The notes: generated by a model from the letters alone, not told the origin. A DNA stretch of 64,000 nucleotides from Ignavibacteria bacterium (GCA_016719565.1 JADJYU010000007.1:473988-537987); one strand, 5' to 3'. Shown: positions 1-9,220, numbered from the stretch's first letter. Made by a program: numbers and translations.

Positions 1-1022
1 TAAAAAACGATCTACTATCACCCGGTGAACTTACCAATCTGATCAACAATCTGAAAATTGACAGATTCAATATTGAGATCAGCAATACTGATAATGCTGT
101 TGTGTATCAGACAATACACGGATCCAAGGGACTTGAATACCCGGTAGTTATACTTGCGAATATGAACACATTAGTTTTTCCTTCATCAAAATCTTCTTAT
201 CCCAATATTTATTATCATCCGGTCAGCGGTTTAAGATTACGAAAACAATTTGGCAGTATCGGTGAATATTCCGGTGTGTTTGATAACTGGAGAAGTGAAA
301 TATTGATATGCATGCTGAAGACAGGAAATTACGATGAGGAAAGGAGACTCCTGTATGTAGCTGCAACGAGAGCAAAGCAATATCTGTATTTTACTACACG
401 TAAAGCGTCGAATTTTTTTAAAGATCTGCTGACCTTTTGCGGGGAAATACCGGTAAATAATTTTGATTATCAGATCATTCCTGTTGAATTTAAAAATGAA
501 ATTGACAGAGAAGAGATCAAAGCGCCGGAAGTTAAATCGCACGGCAGGAAATTTGTCTCAGTACATACTCTTATGGATGAAGACGTTCCTGCAAGTGAAA
601 GTTTTGAATCAGAAATTGTGCCGGATATTTCTGCAGGGAATAATGAAGCGATGGAATACGGAATCAAAATTCACCTTGCAGCCCAGCGTATTGCTAACAA
701 AATAGATCCGGGTTTTGAGAGCGAAGAAGTTAGAGGAATTTATTCTTTCCTAAAAAATTGCGGCGCTGAGGAGATACATTCGGAAGTTGATTTTCTTTAT
801 CCGTCAGGAAATGAAATGATAAGAGGCACAATTGATCTTATTCTGATATATAAGGACAGAGTGGAGATAGTTGATTATAAAACCGGAAGCGGTAAAAAAT
901 TTCTTGAGCAGTATAAGAAACAGATCAGCATATATAAAGAAGTTGTAAATAAAGTATATCCGGATAAAGAAGTAACCGGTCTGATCTATTTTACCGGAAT
1001 AAATGAGTTTGTAAAAGTCTGA
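1..1022 (+). CDS. Helicase-nuclease, 3' end (AddA/RecB-like UvrD family)
   Basis: The frame is open from the left edge (first full codon at base 3) to the stop at 1020, so this is the C-terminal end of a gene that starts outside the window; the GTG at 102 is just an internal valine. The visible part holds superfamily 1 helicase motif V (TIHGSKGLEYPVV), motif VI (EERRLLYVAATRAK) and, near the end, a PD-(D/E)XK nuclease core (GTIDLIL ... VEIVDYKTG). A UvrD-type helicase fused to a RecB-type nuclease is the arrangement of AddA/RecB, which process double-strand DNA ends for recombination. A matching AddB/RecC partner would lie upstream if present. The family call is firm; AddA against another helicase-nuclease fusion cannot be settled from a fragment. 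Confidence 0.85.
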   Translation, partial: KNDLLSPGELTNLINNLKIDRFNIEISNTDNAVVYQTIHGSKGLEYPVVILANMNTLVFPSSKSSYPNIYYHPVSGLRLRKQFGSIGEYSGVFDNWRSEILICMLKTGNYDEERRLLYVAATRAKQYLYFTTRKASNFFKDLLTFCGEIPVNNFDYQIIPVEFKNEIDREEIKAPEVKSHGRKFVSVHTLMDEDVPASESFESEIVPDISAGNNEAMEYGIKIHLAAQRIANKIDPGFESEEVRGIYSFLKNCGAEEIHSEVDFLYPSGNEMIRGTIDLILIYKDRVEIVDYKTGSGKKFLEQYKKQISIYKEVVNKVYPDKEVTGLIYFTGINEFVKV

Positions 1023-1118
1023 AGTAAAAACCAGCCTGTATGTAACTAAATATATTTCAGTTTTAGTTAAAAATTAATTTATTATTTTGCGTAAAATTTT
1101 TTTTAATATAAAACTAAT

Positions 1119-1559
1119 ATGTTTAATCTGAAAAAATATTTTCCGCGTTTTATAGTATTCATTCTGTTCGTTCAGTTATCTTCCTGCTGTATTACAAAAA
1201 ACGATCCGCCCGATCTGAGACAGACAGCGCAGGAATTTCCTTCCGCAGCCGGAGTGAATCAGACATTCACTTTAAGATTTACTGTGCAGAATATTTCATC
1301 CGGTGACTGCAGCGCGGAAAGATCCAAACAATCCGTTGTTGAGCTTAAAATGGTTAACAGGGCTAACGGTAATGTACAGGTTAATAATTTCTCTAACATG
1401 AACGAACTTGATAATGATGCCACCCAGCAGTTTACATTTACAGTTACAATCGGAACAGCCGGTACATATGATCTCTCATTTATCATAGATCCCTATAACA
1501 CTTCCGGTGAGACATTCAGAGAGAATAATACTTTTAACAGTGTAGTTGTGATAAATTGA
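1119..1559 (+). CDS. Small CARDB-like lipoprotein
   Basis: 146 residues. A short basic-hydrophobic leader ends in a lipobox (LSSC, Cys at residue 23), so the protein is probably lipidated and anchored in a membrane. The rest (about 35-146) looks like one immunoglobulin-like CARDB fold: the start resembles a long-repeat 'fundamental-domain' strand pattern and the end has the typical GETFRENNTFNSVVV pattern (ENN-x-x-N). Such domains mediate adhesion or assembly outside the cell. It stands alone between the helicase gene and the ATP synthase cluster, with no obvious operon partner. Specific function unknown. Confidence 0.6.
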   Translation: MFNLKKYFPRFIVFILFVQLSSCCITKNDPPDLRQTAQEFPSAAGVNQTFTLRFTVQNISSGDCSAERSKQSVVELKMVNRANGNVQVNNFSNMNELDNDATQQFTFTVTIGTAGTYDLSFIIDPYNTSGETFRENNTFNSVVVIN

Positions 1560-1775
1560 GTTTTTCTAATTCAGATTATTCTTTTATTATAATATGACAG
1601 TGTAAACTCACATTCAGACAGATTAGAAATTCCAAATAATTTGTCTCCGCGATTACGTGACTGCATCTTAATTCGGCCTGACAGAAAATAAATCAGGAAA
1701 TTTCCAAAATCCCGTTAAAGCTGAATTGATTTTACAACACATTTTAATTAAGTTTGTAATTGCTAACAATGTTTT

Positions 1776-2081
1776 ATGAATGATTCAAAAGACACTCCTG
1801 AAAAGGGTGAAAGTTCTTTAAAAAAGATACTTACGAAGCCATTATTCAAGGCAGATTCTAAAATAGCTCAGTATTCAGGACTGGGTGTAACTTTAGCGGT
1901 TACAATCCTGATCTTTTTATGGGTTGGAATGTGGCTTGACGGTAAATTTCAGACCGGGTTTCTGTTTACTTTATCTTTGACTTTCATCGGATTTGCAGCA
2001 GGCTTTTACAGTTTTTATCTTAACATAAAAAAGCTCACAGCAACCGATAAAAAAGAAAATCCTAAATACAATAAGTTCTGA
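1776..2081 (+). CDS. atpZ: AtpZ/AtpI-type F0 accessory protein
   Basis: 101 residues with two membrane segments (about 35-55 and 63-83) separated by a short loop with GMWLDGKF, the pattern of the putative F0F1-ATPase gene 1 family (AtpZ). Members sit at the head of atp operons and have been linked to c-ring assembly and divalent cation transport. Here it is the first gene of the cluster, and its stop codon overlaps the likely start of the next gene. The N-terminal 30 residues are charged and cytoplasmic. Family assignment rests on topology, motif and position. Confidence 0.75.
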   Translation: MNDSKDTPEKGESSLKKILTKPLFKADSKIAQYSGLGVTLAVTILIFLWVGMWLDGKFQTGFLFTLSLTFIGFAAGFYSFYLNIKKLTATDKKENPKYNKF

Positions 2082-2470
2082 ATACCGGAGAGTTCAAAAA
2101 ATTCATAAATAAGATTGTTATAATAAGTGTCGTTCTTTTAACAACTGCATTTGTCATCATAAAGATAAGGGGTCTTGATAATTATTCCTTACCTTTGCTG
2201 CTCGGATGGCTTATAAGTTTTGTAAATGTAATGGCCGGCAGTTTTATAATCACGAAAGCTTTTACAGACAAGGGCAAAGGATTTTTCAATACAGTTCTTT
2301 TAAGTATGGTAGTAAGAATGTTCGCAGTCGCGGGACTGGTTTTCATTCTGATCTACTTTTTGAAAATAGATAAAATCGGATTCAGCGTAGTTTTATTTTT
2401 CTTTTATTTTTTATTCATGATATTTGAAATAAATTACATGTCATCCGGAAGAAAAAATTCAATCAACTAA
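2078..2470 (+). CDS. AtpI-like four-helix membrane protein
   Basis: The frame is open from 2075 and codes for four hydrophobic helices ending at 2470. Starting only at the TTG at 2195 would remove the first helix, so I place the start at a CTG at 2078 that overlaps the stop of atpZ, giving 130 residues, the normal AtpI/UncI length. No ATG exists upstream in frame. The CTG start is inference. The position between atpZ and atpB and the four-helix topology fit the UncI/AtpI subunit that helps assemble the c-ring; sequence similarity itself is weak to the eye. Confidence 0.6.
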   Translation: MNTGEFKKFINKIVIISVVLLTTAFVIIKIRGLDNYSLPLLLGWLISFVNVMAGSFIITKAFTDKGKGFFNTVLLSMVVRMFAVAGLVFILIYFLKIDKIGFSVVLFFFYFLFMIFEINYMSSGRKNSIN

Positions 2471-2493
2471 GTATTATAAAAATTTTTAATAAT

Positions 2494-3444
2494 TTGCATC
2501 ATACACCTCCGTTTAAAACCGGTTCAGTCTTTACCAAGTTAGCCGGAATATTTTTAATCCTTTTTGCATTCACATTCAATACTGATCTTTCATTCGCTGC
2601 GGACAGCAACGATGACAAGTCAGGTATTACATCGGATATTAAATCTGCGGAAAAAGAAACACTTGATATTATTGATAAGGTAGTGGATCATGACTACATA
2701 GATTTTTATTTCCTCGGAAAACTGTATCTCCCTAAATTCGAACCGGTTCATATTTTCGGAATGACCTTTGATTTTTCCATCACGAAGACTCTCTTTATGA
2801 TGATATTGTCATCTGTTATTCTGATATTAGTGCTTTTAATGGCAGTCTCAGGAAACAAAAAAAACAAATATCCGAGAGGCATCGGAAATCTTGTCGAATC
2901 ACTTATAGTATTTGTAAGGGATGACATTGTCGTTCCTAATATGGGAAAAGAAGGTCTGAAACTTATGCCTTTTTTTCTGACTCTATTCTTCTTCATTATG
3001 TTTGCGAATCTCATCGGACTGTTCCCGTTCATGGCTCAGCCGACAAAGAATATAAACGTAACAGCCGGTCTTGCTCTGGTAACATTCTTTATCACTCAGG
3101 CAAAAGGCATTCAGGCACACGGGTTCGGCGGTTATCTGAAAGCGCTCGTTCCGCCGGGAGTGCCGGTGTTTGTATTGCCGATCATGGTTGTAGTTGAGTT
3201 TATCGGATTATTCACAAAGCCATTCTCTCTGTTAATGAGGTTATTTGCAAATATTACTGCAGGTTCGATCATCATATTTTCTCTTATCGGTCTGATATTT
3301 GTAATGGAATATGCAGGCTCTGTGATCGCAGTGCCGTTTGCATTATTTATATATATGATGGAAATTTTCATCGCGCTGCTGCAGGCATATATCTTCACAA
3401 TGCTTTCAGTGCTTTACATTAACATGGCAATGCATCATCATTAA
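2494..3444 (+). CDS. atpB: ATP synthase F0 subunit a
   Basis: 316 residues from a TTG start. Subunit a forms the two half-channels that pass protons to the c-ring. The essential arginine is in LLMRLFANITAGS (Arg249), and a second conserved stretch, MMEIFIALLQAYIF, lies near the C terminus. An N-terminal hydrophobic segment (about 14-36) ending in FAADSN looks like a cleavable signal sequence and is followed by an acidic, lysine-containing linker to about residue 65. That long leader is seen in related groups. One unusual residue: Ser258 is found where most subunits have His or Glu (AGH/AGE). It lies 66 bases before atpE. Confidence 0.95.
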   Translation: MHHTPPFKTGSVFTKLAGIFLILFAFTFNTDLSFAADSNDDKSGITSDIKSAEKETLDIIDKVVDHDYIDFYFLGKLYLPKFEPVHIFGMTFDFSITKTLFMMILSSVILILVLLMAVSGNKKNKYPRGIGNLVESLIVFVRDDIVVPNMGKEGLKLMPFFLTLFFFIMFANLIGLFPFMAQPTKNINVTAGLALVTFFITQAKGIQAHGFGGYLKALVPPGVPVFVLPIMVVVEFIGLFTKPFSLLMRLFANITAGSIIIFSLIGLIFVMEYAGSVIAVPFALFIYMMEIFIALLQAYIFTMLSVLYINMAMHHH

Positions 3445-3510
3445 TCGGAATTATAAAGAAACAAAAAAATATATTAAAATAAATTAAAAACAAAAGGAGA
3501 CTAATCTAAA

Positions 3511-3732
3511 ATGGATTTAGCATTTTTAGGAGCCGGTATTGGAGCCGGATTGACAGTAATAGGTGCAGGTATCGGAATCGGAAGACTTGCAGGATCTGCA
3601 ATGGAAGCCAGCGGAAGACAGCCGGAAGCATTAGGTGAGATCAGAACATCAATGATCATTGCTGCAGCGCTTGTAGAAGGTGTTGCTCTTTTCGGTCTTG
3701 TGATCTGTATTTTGCTTGCAACAAAGAGCTAA
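3511..3732 (+). CDS. atpE: ATP synthase F0 subunit c
   Basis: 73 residues forming a helical hairpin. The first helix is glycine-rich (GAGIGAGLTVIGAGIGIG), the polar loop is GRQPEA (Arg36-Gln37-Pro38), and the ion-binding carboxylate is Glu56 in AAALVEGVALF. The residue after Glu56 is Gly rather than Ser/Thr, and the first helix lacks the usual sodium-binding Gln, so proton coupling is more likely than sodium. A good Shine-Dalgarno sequence (AGGAG, about 3495) precedes the ATG, in line with the high copy number of c. A hairpin follows the gene (3748-3775). Confidence 0.95.
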   Translation: MDLAFLGAGIGAGLTVIGAGIGIGRLAGSAMEASGRQPEALGEIRTSMIIAAALVEGVALFGLVICILLATKS

Positions 3733-3747
3733 GATATAACCGCAAAC

Positions 3748-3775
3748 AGGGGAAACTGAAATTTTTATTTCCCTT
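3748..3775 (+). promoter_or_regulatory. Hairpin between atpE and atpF
   Basis: AGGGGAAA (3748-3755) can pair with TTTCCCTT (3768-3775), with one G-T pair, across a 12-base loop. It is immediately downstream of atpE. A hairpin here could stabilise the atpE message or dampen transcription into the distal genes, which would suit the excess of c over other subunits. There is no long T-run, so it is not a strong terminator. Function is inference. Confidence 0.4.
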
Positions 3776-3869
3776 AAATTAAATTTAAACAATTCAGATA
3801 ATGATATATTATCTTTCATTACTATATAATTATTCCTTTATATTTTTATTCAGCGGGGATGAAAAGCCG

Positions 3870-4358
3870 ATGCTTTTATCTATCAATCCCGGTCTGATAA
3901 TCTGGCAGCTGATCATTTTCGTATTGCTTCTTTTTATTCTTAAAAAGCTTGCATGGAAACCGCTTCTGTCAGCGCTTAACTCAAGGGAACAGTCTATTAA
4001 GGATGCAGTAGAGCAGGCTGAGAATCTTAAAAAGGACGCTGAAAATATGATCGCTGAAAATAAAAAGATCATGGCTGATGCAAATGCGCAGTCAATGAAG
4101 GTCATTAATGAAGCAAAGGAAATGTCCGGTAAGATTGGCGATGAGATCAAAGCCAAAGCAACTGCTGAATCCAGAAAACTTATTGAGCAGGCAAAAGAGG
4201 AAATTAAAAAAGAGAAAGAAACCGCAATGGCTGACCTGAGAAATGAAGTTTCTGATCTTGCCATTAAAGCTGCTGAGAAGATCCTCAATGATACGCTTGA
4301 TGAGACCAGGCAGAAAAAGATCGTCAATGATTTTATTTCCCAGATACCGAAGAATTAA
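3870..4358 (+). CDS. atpF: ATP synthase F0 subunit b
   Basis: 162 residues from the ATG at 3870, which gives the usual family start: a few residues, then the membrane helix (LSINPGLIIWQLIIFVLLLF) and a long charged coiled coil from about residue 35 to the end. This is the peripheral stalk that holds F1 against F0. An upstream in-frame ATG at 3801 would add 23 hydrophobic residues; I consider it less likely because the shorter form matches the family length. Ends 32 bases before atpH. Confidence 0.9.
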   Translation: MLLSINPGLIIWQLIIFVLLLFILKKLAWKPLLSALNSREQSIKDAVEQAENLKKDAENMIAENKKIMADANAQSMKVINEAKEMSGKIGDEIKAKATAESRKLIEQAKEEIKKEKETAMADLRNEVSDLAIKAAEKILNDTLDETRQKKIVNDFISQIPKN

Positions 4359-4390
4359 GATATAAATATTTTTAGAAGATTAATTAAAAA

Positions 4391-4942
4391 ATGATTTCAA
4401 AAGCCGCCAGAAGATATTCGTCTGCATTGTATTCCATAGCCGAGGAAAGAGGTAACGTCGAGCAGATCTCAAAGGAAATCGCGAGATCGCTTGAGATGAT
4501 CAACACATACAGAGAGCTTGAATTATTTTTTGAAAGTCCTGTCATAAGCAAAAGCAAAAAACTTGCTGCAGTAAAGGAAATATTCGGGAGCGATGTATCC
4601 GAACTTGTTATGACATTTCTGAACATTATAATAGGAAGAAGAAGAGAAAGTCTTGTGAAGGATATCTTTACTGATTTTCTTAACCTTAAAAAGGAAAAGC
4701 AGGGAATAGTGGATGTACATGTCAGAACTTCAGTAGAGCTTAATGATCAGGAAAAAGAAAATATGAAAAAAAGCATTGAAGCGTTTACAAAACTTAAAAG
4801 CGATATGAAATTCGAGCTGGATAATTCTATTATCGGCGGATTTGTAGCGACAATAAGTGATACCGTCCTTGATGCGAGCATTAAGAGACAGCTGGAAATA
4901 CTCAGAGAAAGATTCAGGACCGGAGATATTTCACTGAATTAA
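4391..4942 (+). CDS. atpH: ATP synthase F1 subunit delta
   Basis: 183 residues, normal length for delta (OSCP homologue). The N-terminal helical domain begins KAARRYSSALYSIAEERG, and the C-terminal part has the conserved pattern DNSIIGGFVATISDTVLDASIKRQLE near residues 148-172. Delta joins the top of the alpha-beta hexamer to the b stalk. It lies between atpF and atpA as in most bacteria. Confidence 0.92.
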   Translation: MISKAARRYSSALYSIAEERGNVEQISKEIARSLEMINTYRELELFFESPVISKSKKLAAVKEIFGSDVSELVMTFLNIIIGRRRESLVKDIFTDFLNLKKEKQGIVDVHVRTSVELNDQEKENMKKSIEAFTKLKSDMKFELDNSIIGGFVATISDTVLDASIKRQLEILRERFRTGDISLN

Positions 4943-5011
4943 TTTAATCAGTTTTAAGTAGTTCTATAATTTCAAAAAAATAATCTTAACAATAATCAGG
5001 AGATATAAATA

Positions 5012-6532
5012 ATGGCAGAGGTAAAATCAGACGAGATTTCCGCGATACTCAGAAAACAGCTATCAGGTTTTGAAACGGAAGTCGATGTATATGAAGTAGG
5101 AACAGTGCTGTATGTAGGTGACGGTGTGGCAAGGGTTTACGGTCTGGCAAAGTGTGAAGCCGGAGAACTAATAGAATTTCCAAACGGTGTTTTCGGAATT
5201 GCATTAAATCTTGAAGAAGATAATGTAGGATGTATTTTATTCGGTGAGTCATCACTCATAAAAGAAGGCGATCAGGTCAAGAGAACAAAGCGTATCGCTT
5301 CTATGCCTGTAGGCGAGCAGATGCTCGGAAGAGTAATCAATCCGCTCGGACAGCCTATCGACGGCAAAGGTGAAATTCATACTGATAAATTTCTTCCGCT
5401 GGAAAGAAAAGCACTGGGTGTAATTCAGAGACAGCCGGTGAAAGAGCCGCTTCAGACAGGACTGAAAGCTATCGACGCTATGATCCCGATTGGAAGAGGT
5501 CAGAGAGAACTGATCATCGGTGACAGACAAACAGGTAAGACTGCTGTTGCAGTTGATACAATTATCAATCAGAAAGGTAAAGATGTATTTTGTATATATG
5601 TAGCTATTGGTCAGAAAGGTTCGACGGTAGCTCAGGTTGTAAAAAGTCTTGAAGAAGCAGGCGCGATGGAATTTACAACGGTCATTGTCGCTACAGCTTC
5701 AGATCCGGCTCCGCTGCAGTATATCGCTCCGTTCTCCGGCGCTACACTCGGTGAATATTTCAGGGATTCAGGAAGACATGCATTGGTAGTGTATGATGAT
5801 CTTTCCAAACAGGCGGCTTAATACAGGGAAGTTTCACTTCTCTTAAGAAGACCTCCTGGCAGAGAAGCTTATCCGGGAGACGTTTTCTATCTCCACTCAA
5901 GACTGCTTGAAAGAGCATCAAAACTTTCAGATGATCTCGGGGGCGGAAGTCTTACCGCTTTACCTGTGATCGAAACGCAGGAAGGCGACGTGTCAGCATA
6001 TATTCCCACGAACGTAATTTCCATTACGGACGGTCAGATATATCTTGAACCGAATCTCTTCAACGCAGGCGTGAGACCGGCTATCAACGTCGGTATTTCT
6101 GTATCAAGGGTAGGAGGTAATGCACAGATCAAAGCGATGAAGAAAATTGCAGGAACACTCAGACTTGAGCTTGCTCAGTTCAGAGAGCTTGAAGCATTCG
6201 CAAAATTCGGATCAGATCTTGATAAAGCTACACAGGCGCAGCTCAGAAGAGGTGAAAGACTTGTAGAGATACTAAAGCAAAAACAATATTCTCCGATGGC
6301 GATTGAAAATCAGGTGATGATAATATATTCAGCTACAAAAGGATATATGGATGAGATCCCGATCCCGCACATTCAGAGATATCAGAATGATCTGCTGCAG
6401 GAAGTAGAGAATATGCACCCGGCAATTTTACAAAGCATCAGGGAAACAAAAGATCTTGTGAAAGAAAATACTGACAAGATGGATGAAATTTTAAAATCAT
6501 TTACGGAAAGATTCAAGTCAACCATTAATTAA
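5012..6532 (+). CDS. atpA: ATP synthase F1 subunit alpha, with an in-frame stop at codon 270
   Basis: Full span is 507 codons, the normal alpha length. Residues 170-177 are the P-loop (GDRQTGKT), and a clear Shine-Dalgarno (AGGAG) precedes the ATG. The frame is interrupted by TAA at 5819-5821, exactly where DDLSKQAA should continue as [20 protein letters not shown]; the same frame then runs on intact to 6532, so no base has been gained or lost. The position normally holds Ala or Ser; TCA to TAA would be one change. A true null would be lethal for oxidative ATP synthesis unless a second copy exists, so a sequence error is most likely, with readthrough as a remote alternative. Confidence 0.9.
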
Positions 6533-6547
6533 TACAGCGGACAGGAA

Positions 6548-7440
6548 TTGGCGACATTAAAAGAATTAAAAGTTCGGATAGGCGGGATCAAAAGTACGCA
6601 GAAGATCACCAAGGCAATGAAGATGGTGGCTTCAGCGAAACTCAGAAGAGCTCAGGAGAGAACCATTGCTTCCAGACCTTATGCAAAAAAGATAAATGAA
6701 CTTCTCACAGATCTTGTAAGCGCTGCAGGCGAAGGCGCTGATGAACTTCTCGAACCGAGAGAGATCAGAACAAGATGCGTAGTCGTCGTTTCATCTGACA
6801 GGGGACTTGCTGGTTCATTCAATACGAACATAATAAGATACGCATATACTTATATTAAAAGTCTCGGTGATAATACTAAAGTAGTTATTATCGGAAAAAA
6901 AGCTTTTGACGCACTTAAAAAAGAGATATCGATATTGTTTACAGCAAGACAGGTATATTCAGTGATCTGACAATTGAATTGTCAAATGAAATTGTTAATT
7001 TCTTGGTTGATAATTATAAAAAGAAGACATTTGATTCAGTGGAAATTATTTTCAATGAATTTGTAACCATGGTAAAACAGGTGACTGTAAAAGAGCAGTT
7101 CCTTCCTCTTAAAAAAAATAAACCAAAGAAGACTGATAAATCTGATAAGACGGAAAACAAGGAAAAGACGACAGCAACTGATTATATTTACGAGCCGTCT
7201 GAAATTCAAATTATAAAAGAGCTTATACCAAAGCAGCTGAGAGTACAGATGTGGAAAGTTCTTCTCGAATCAAATACATCAGAACACGCAGCAAGAATGA
7301 CGGCAATGGAAACCGCAACTAAGAATGCTACTGATCTTTTGCTTGAGCTTCAGCTTTCATACAATCAGGCGAGACAGGCAGCGATCACAAAAGAAATTCT
7401 TGAGATCGTCGGCGGCGCAGAAGCTCTTAAGGATGCTTAG
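6548..7440 (+). CDS. atpG: ATP synthase F1 subunit gamma, frameshifted
   Basis: Begins at TTG 6548 (ATLKELKVRIGGIKSTQKIT, the canonical gamma N terminus). The first frame ends at 6970 with a nonsense tail, but the next frame over reads RDIDIVYSKTGIFSDLTI from 6922 onward and continues to 7440. The switch falls in a run of six A at 6917-6922; seven would restore the frame (LKKRDIDIV). The C-terminal helix (AARMTAMETATKNA) is intact. A lysine-rich insert (about residues 185-215, KKTDKSDKTENKEK) precedes it. Gamma is the rotating shaft. It is the last gene of the cluster; atpD and atpC are not here. Confidence 0.9.
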
Positions 7441-7467
7441 TAAGATTTTAAATAGGTTATAAATAAG

Positions 7468-7493
7468 AAGCTCCCGTATGGAGCTTTTTTTTT
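7468..7493 (+). terminator. Rho-independent terminator after atpG
   Basis: Stem AAGCTCC (7468-7474) / GGAGCTT (7480-7486), five-base loop, followed by a run of nine T. It closes the ATP synthase operon 27 bases after atpG and separates it from the convergent sulP gene. Confidence 0.85.
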
Positions 7494-7516
7494 AAAACTT
7501 AAAATGGTCAAGAATA

Positions 7517-9220
7517 TTATTTCTCCACCGAACTTTCCTTTGATGCAGTAATTTCCTTTGGCGGTAATCCAAGAATTTCCCGCGCGCGGTTTAATGCATC
7601 GTCAATATTTCCTCTCACATTATCATCACCGATCTTTTTAATGAGTCCGGCTTTTTCTGCGGCAAAGAGCGGCTGGGCATGAATTCCGGATAAGATCAAT
7701 ACTGAGTTTCTATCAATGCATTCTTCGTAAATATCCTCTATCGTCGCAATACCTGTCGCATCAATAGCCGGTACATTTCTGAGTCTTAAAATTAGTATCT
7801 TTGAATTTGAATGAACTGTTCTGAGCACATCCTTAAATTTACTTGCAGCGCCGAAGAAGAACGGACCATTGACTTCATAAATAATGACGCCATCCGGAAT
7901 TTCTTTTCCCTGAACAGAATTTGCACCTGAATCTTCAGTCCCGGAATTTTCATCGAACTCTCGTGAAATGATCCCGATATTCGCAACGTTTGCCATTCGG
8001 TGCATAAAAAGGAATGCGGTTAAAATCATCCCGATCTCTATTGCAATGGTCAGATCAAATAAAACAGTCAGGCAGAAAGTTGTGAGAAATACAACAACAT
8101 CACTCTTCGGCATTCTAAGCTGTGATCTGAATTCTCTCCAGTCAAACATATTATAGGCGACGACGACAAGAATTGCTGCAAGGACACAAAGCGGCACCAT
8201 GCCTGCATACTGTCCGAAAAATATCATTACCAGAAGAAGAATGAACGCATGAATAATACCCGCCACCGGGGTTCTTCCGCCGCTTTTAATATTAGTAACT
8301 GTTCTTGCAATCGCGCCGGTAACGGGAATTCCGCCGAATATGGGAGAAAGGATATTAGCTGCACCGTTTGCTACAAGTTCCATATTTGAACGGTGTCTGC
8401 CGCCGATCATTCCGTCGGCAACTACAGCGCTTAACAATGATTCGATTGATGCAAGTATTGCTATGGTAAATGCCGGACCCAGCAGTCCGTAAATTTTTGC
8501 GTAAGTAATTTCCGGGAATGAAGGTGACGGCAGCGTGTTTGGTATTTCTCCGAACCTTGAGCTGATAGTTTCTGTATCCAGTCCAAAGAATTGTGTTATT
8601 AATGTACCGGCAATCAGCGCTACGAAAATTCCCGGGATTTTTTTTGTAATATAAGGAAGAAATATTATTATCAGAAAAGAAATTATTGTAACAATTAATG
8701 TATCAGTATTAAGTAAATTAAAATTTGCAATATACACCGGAATTTTCTCAAGAAATTCCGGAGGGAGATTTTCAATTTTTAAACCGAACAGATCATTGAT
8801 CTGCGTTGTGAATATGATCAATGCTATCCCTGAAGTGAATCCCGCGATCAGAGGTAATGGAATGAACTTAATGAGAGTGCCAAGTTTCATTAACCCCATA
8901 ATAATGAGAATGATCCCGGCTAAAATTGTTGCTATCATCAGACCGTCAAGACCGTATCCCTGAATGATGCCGAATACAATTACAATGAATGCTCCTGTCG
9001 GTCCGCCGATCTGTACACGGCTTCCTCCAAGAACTGAAATTATAAAACCGCCGATGATCGCAGTGATAAGTCCTTTCTCAGGAGAAACTCCGGAAGCGAT
9101 CCCGAAAGCAATTGCAAGAGGTAATGCTACAACTCCGACGATTGTTCCGGCAGCAAGGTCTTTGTAAAACTGTTCTTTTGTGTATGATTTAAAAGTTGTG
9201 AAGAGTTTAGGGATAAGCAT
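7517..9220 (-). CDS. SulP-family anion transporter with STAS domain
   Basis: 567 residues. The membrane domain (about 20-410) carries many hydrophobic helices with the family signature near the N terminus (AGTIVGVVALPLAIAFGIAS) and the GGIPVTGAIARTVTNIKSGG segment in the middle. A cytoplasmic STAS domain follows (about 440-550: VIIYEVNGPFFFGAASKF ... IDATGIATIEDI). SulP proteins move sulfate, bicarbonate or other anions, usually with sodium or protons; the substrate cannot be told from the sequence. It is transcribed towards atpG and is not in an operon. Confidence 0.9.
   Translation of the reverse strand: MLIPKLFTTFKSYTKEQFYKDLAAGTIVGVVALPLAIAFGIASGVSPEKGLITAIIGGFIISVLGGSRVQIGGPTGAFIVIVFGIIQGYGLDGLMIATILAGIILIIMGLMKLGTLIKFIPLPLIAGFTSGIALIIFTTQINDLFGLKIENLPPEFLEKIPVYIANFNLLNTDTLIVTIISFLIIIFLPYITKKIPGIFVALIAGTLITQFFGLDTETISSRFGEIPNTLPSPSFPEITYAKIYGLLGPAFTIAILASIESLLSAVVADGMIGGRHRSNMELVANGAANILSPIFGGIPVTGAIARTVTNIKSGGRTPVAGIIHAFILLLVMIFFGQYAGMVPLCVLAAILVVVAYNMFDWREFRSQLRMPKSDVVVFLTTFCLTVLFDLTIAIEIGMILTAFLFMHRMANVANIGIISREFDENSGTEDSGANSVQGKEIPDGVIIYEVNGPFFFGAASKFKDVLRTVHSNSKILILRLRNVPAIDATGIATIEDIYEECIDRNSVLILSGIHAQPLFAAEKAGLIKKIGDDNVRGNIDDALNRAREILGLPPKEITASKESSVEK

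Noticed and set aside
1560..1775. tRNA or small RNA in the gap before the ATP synthase cluster
   Set aside because: No cloverleaf, terminator or conserved motif could be recognised.
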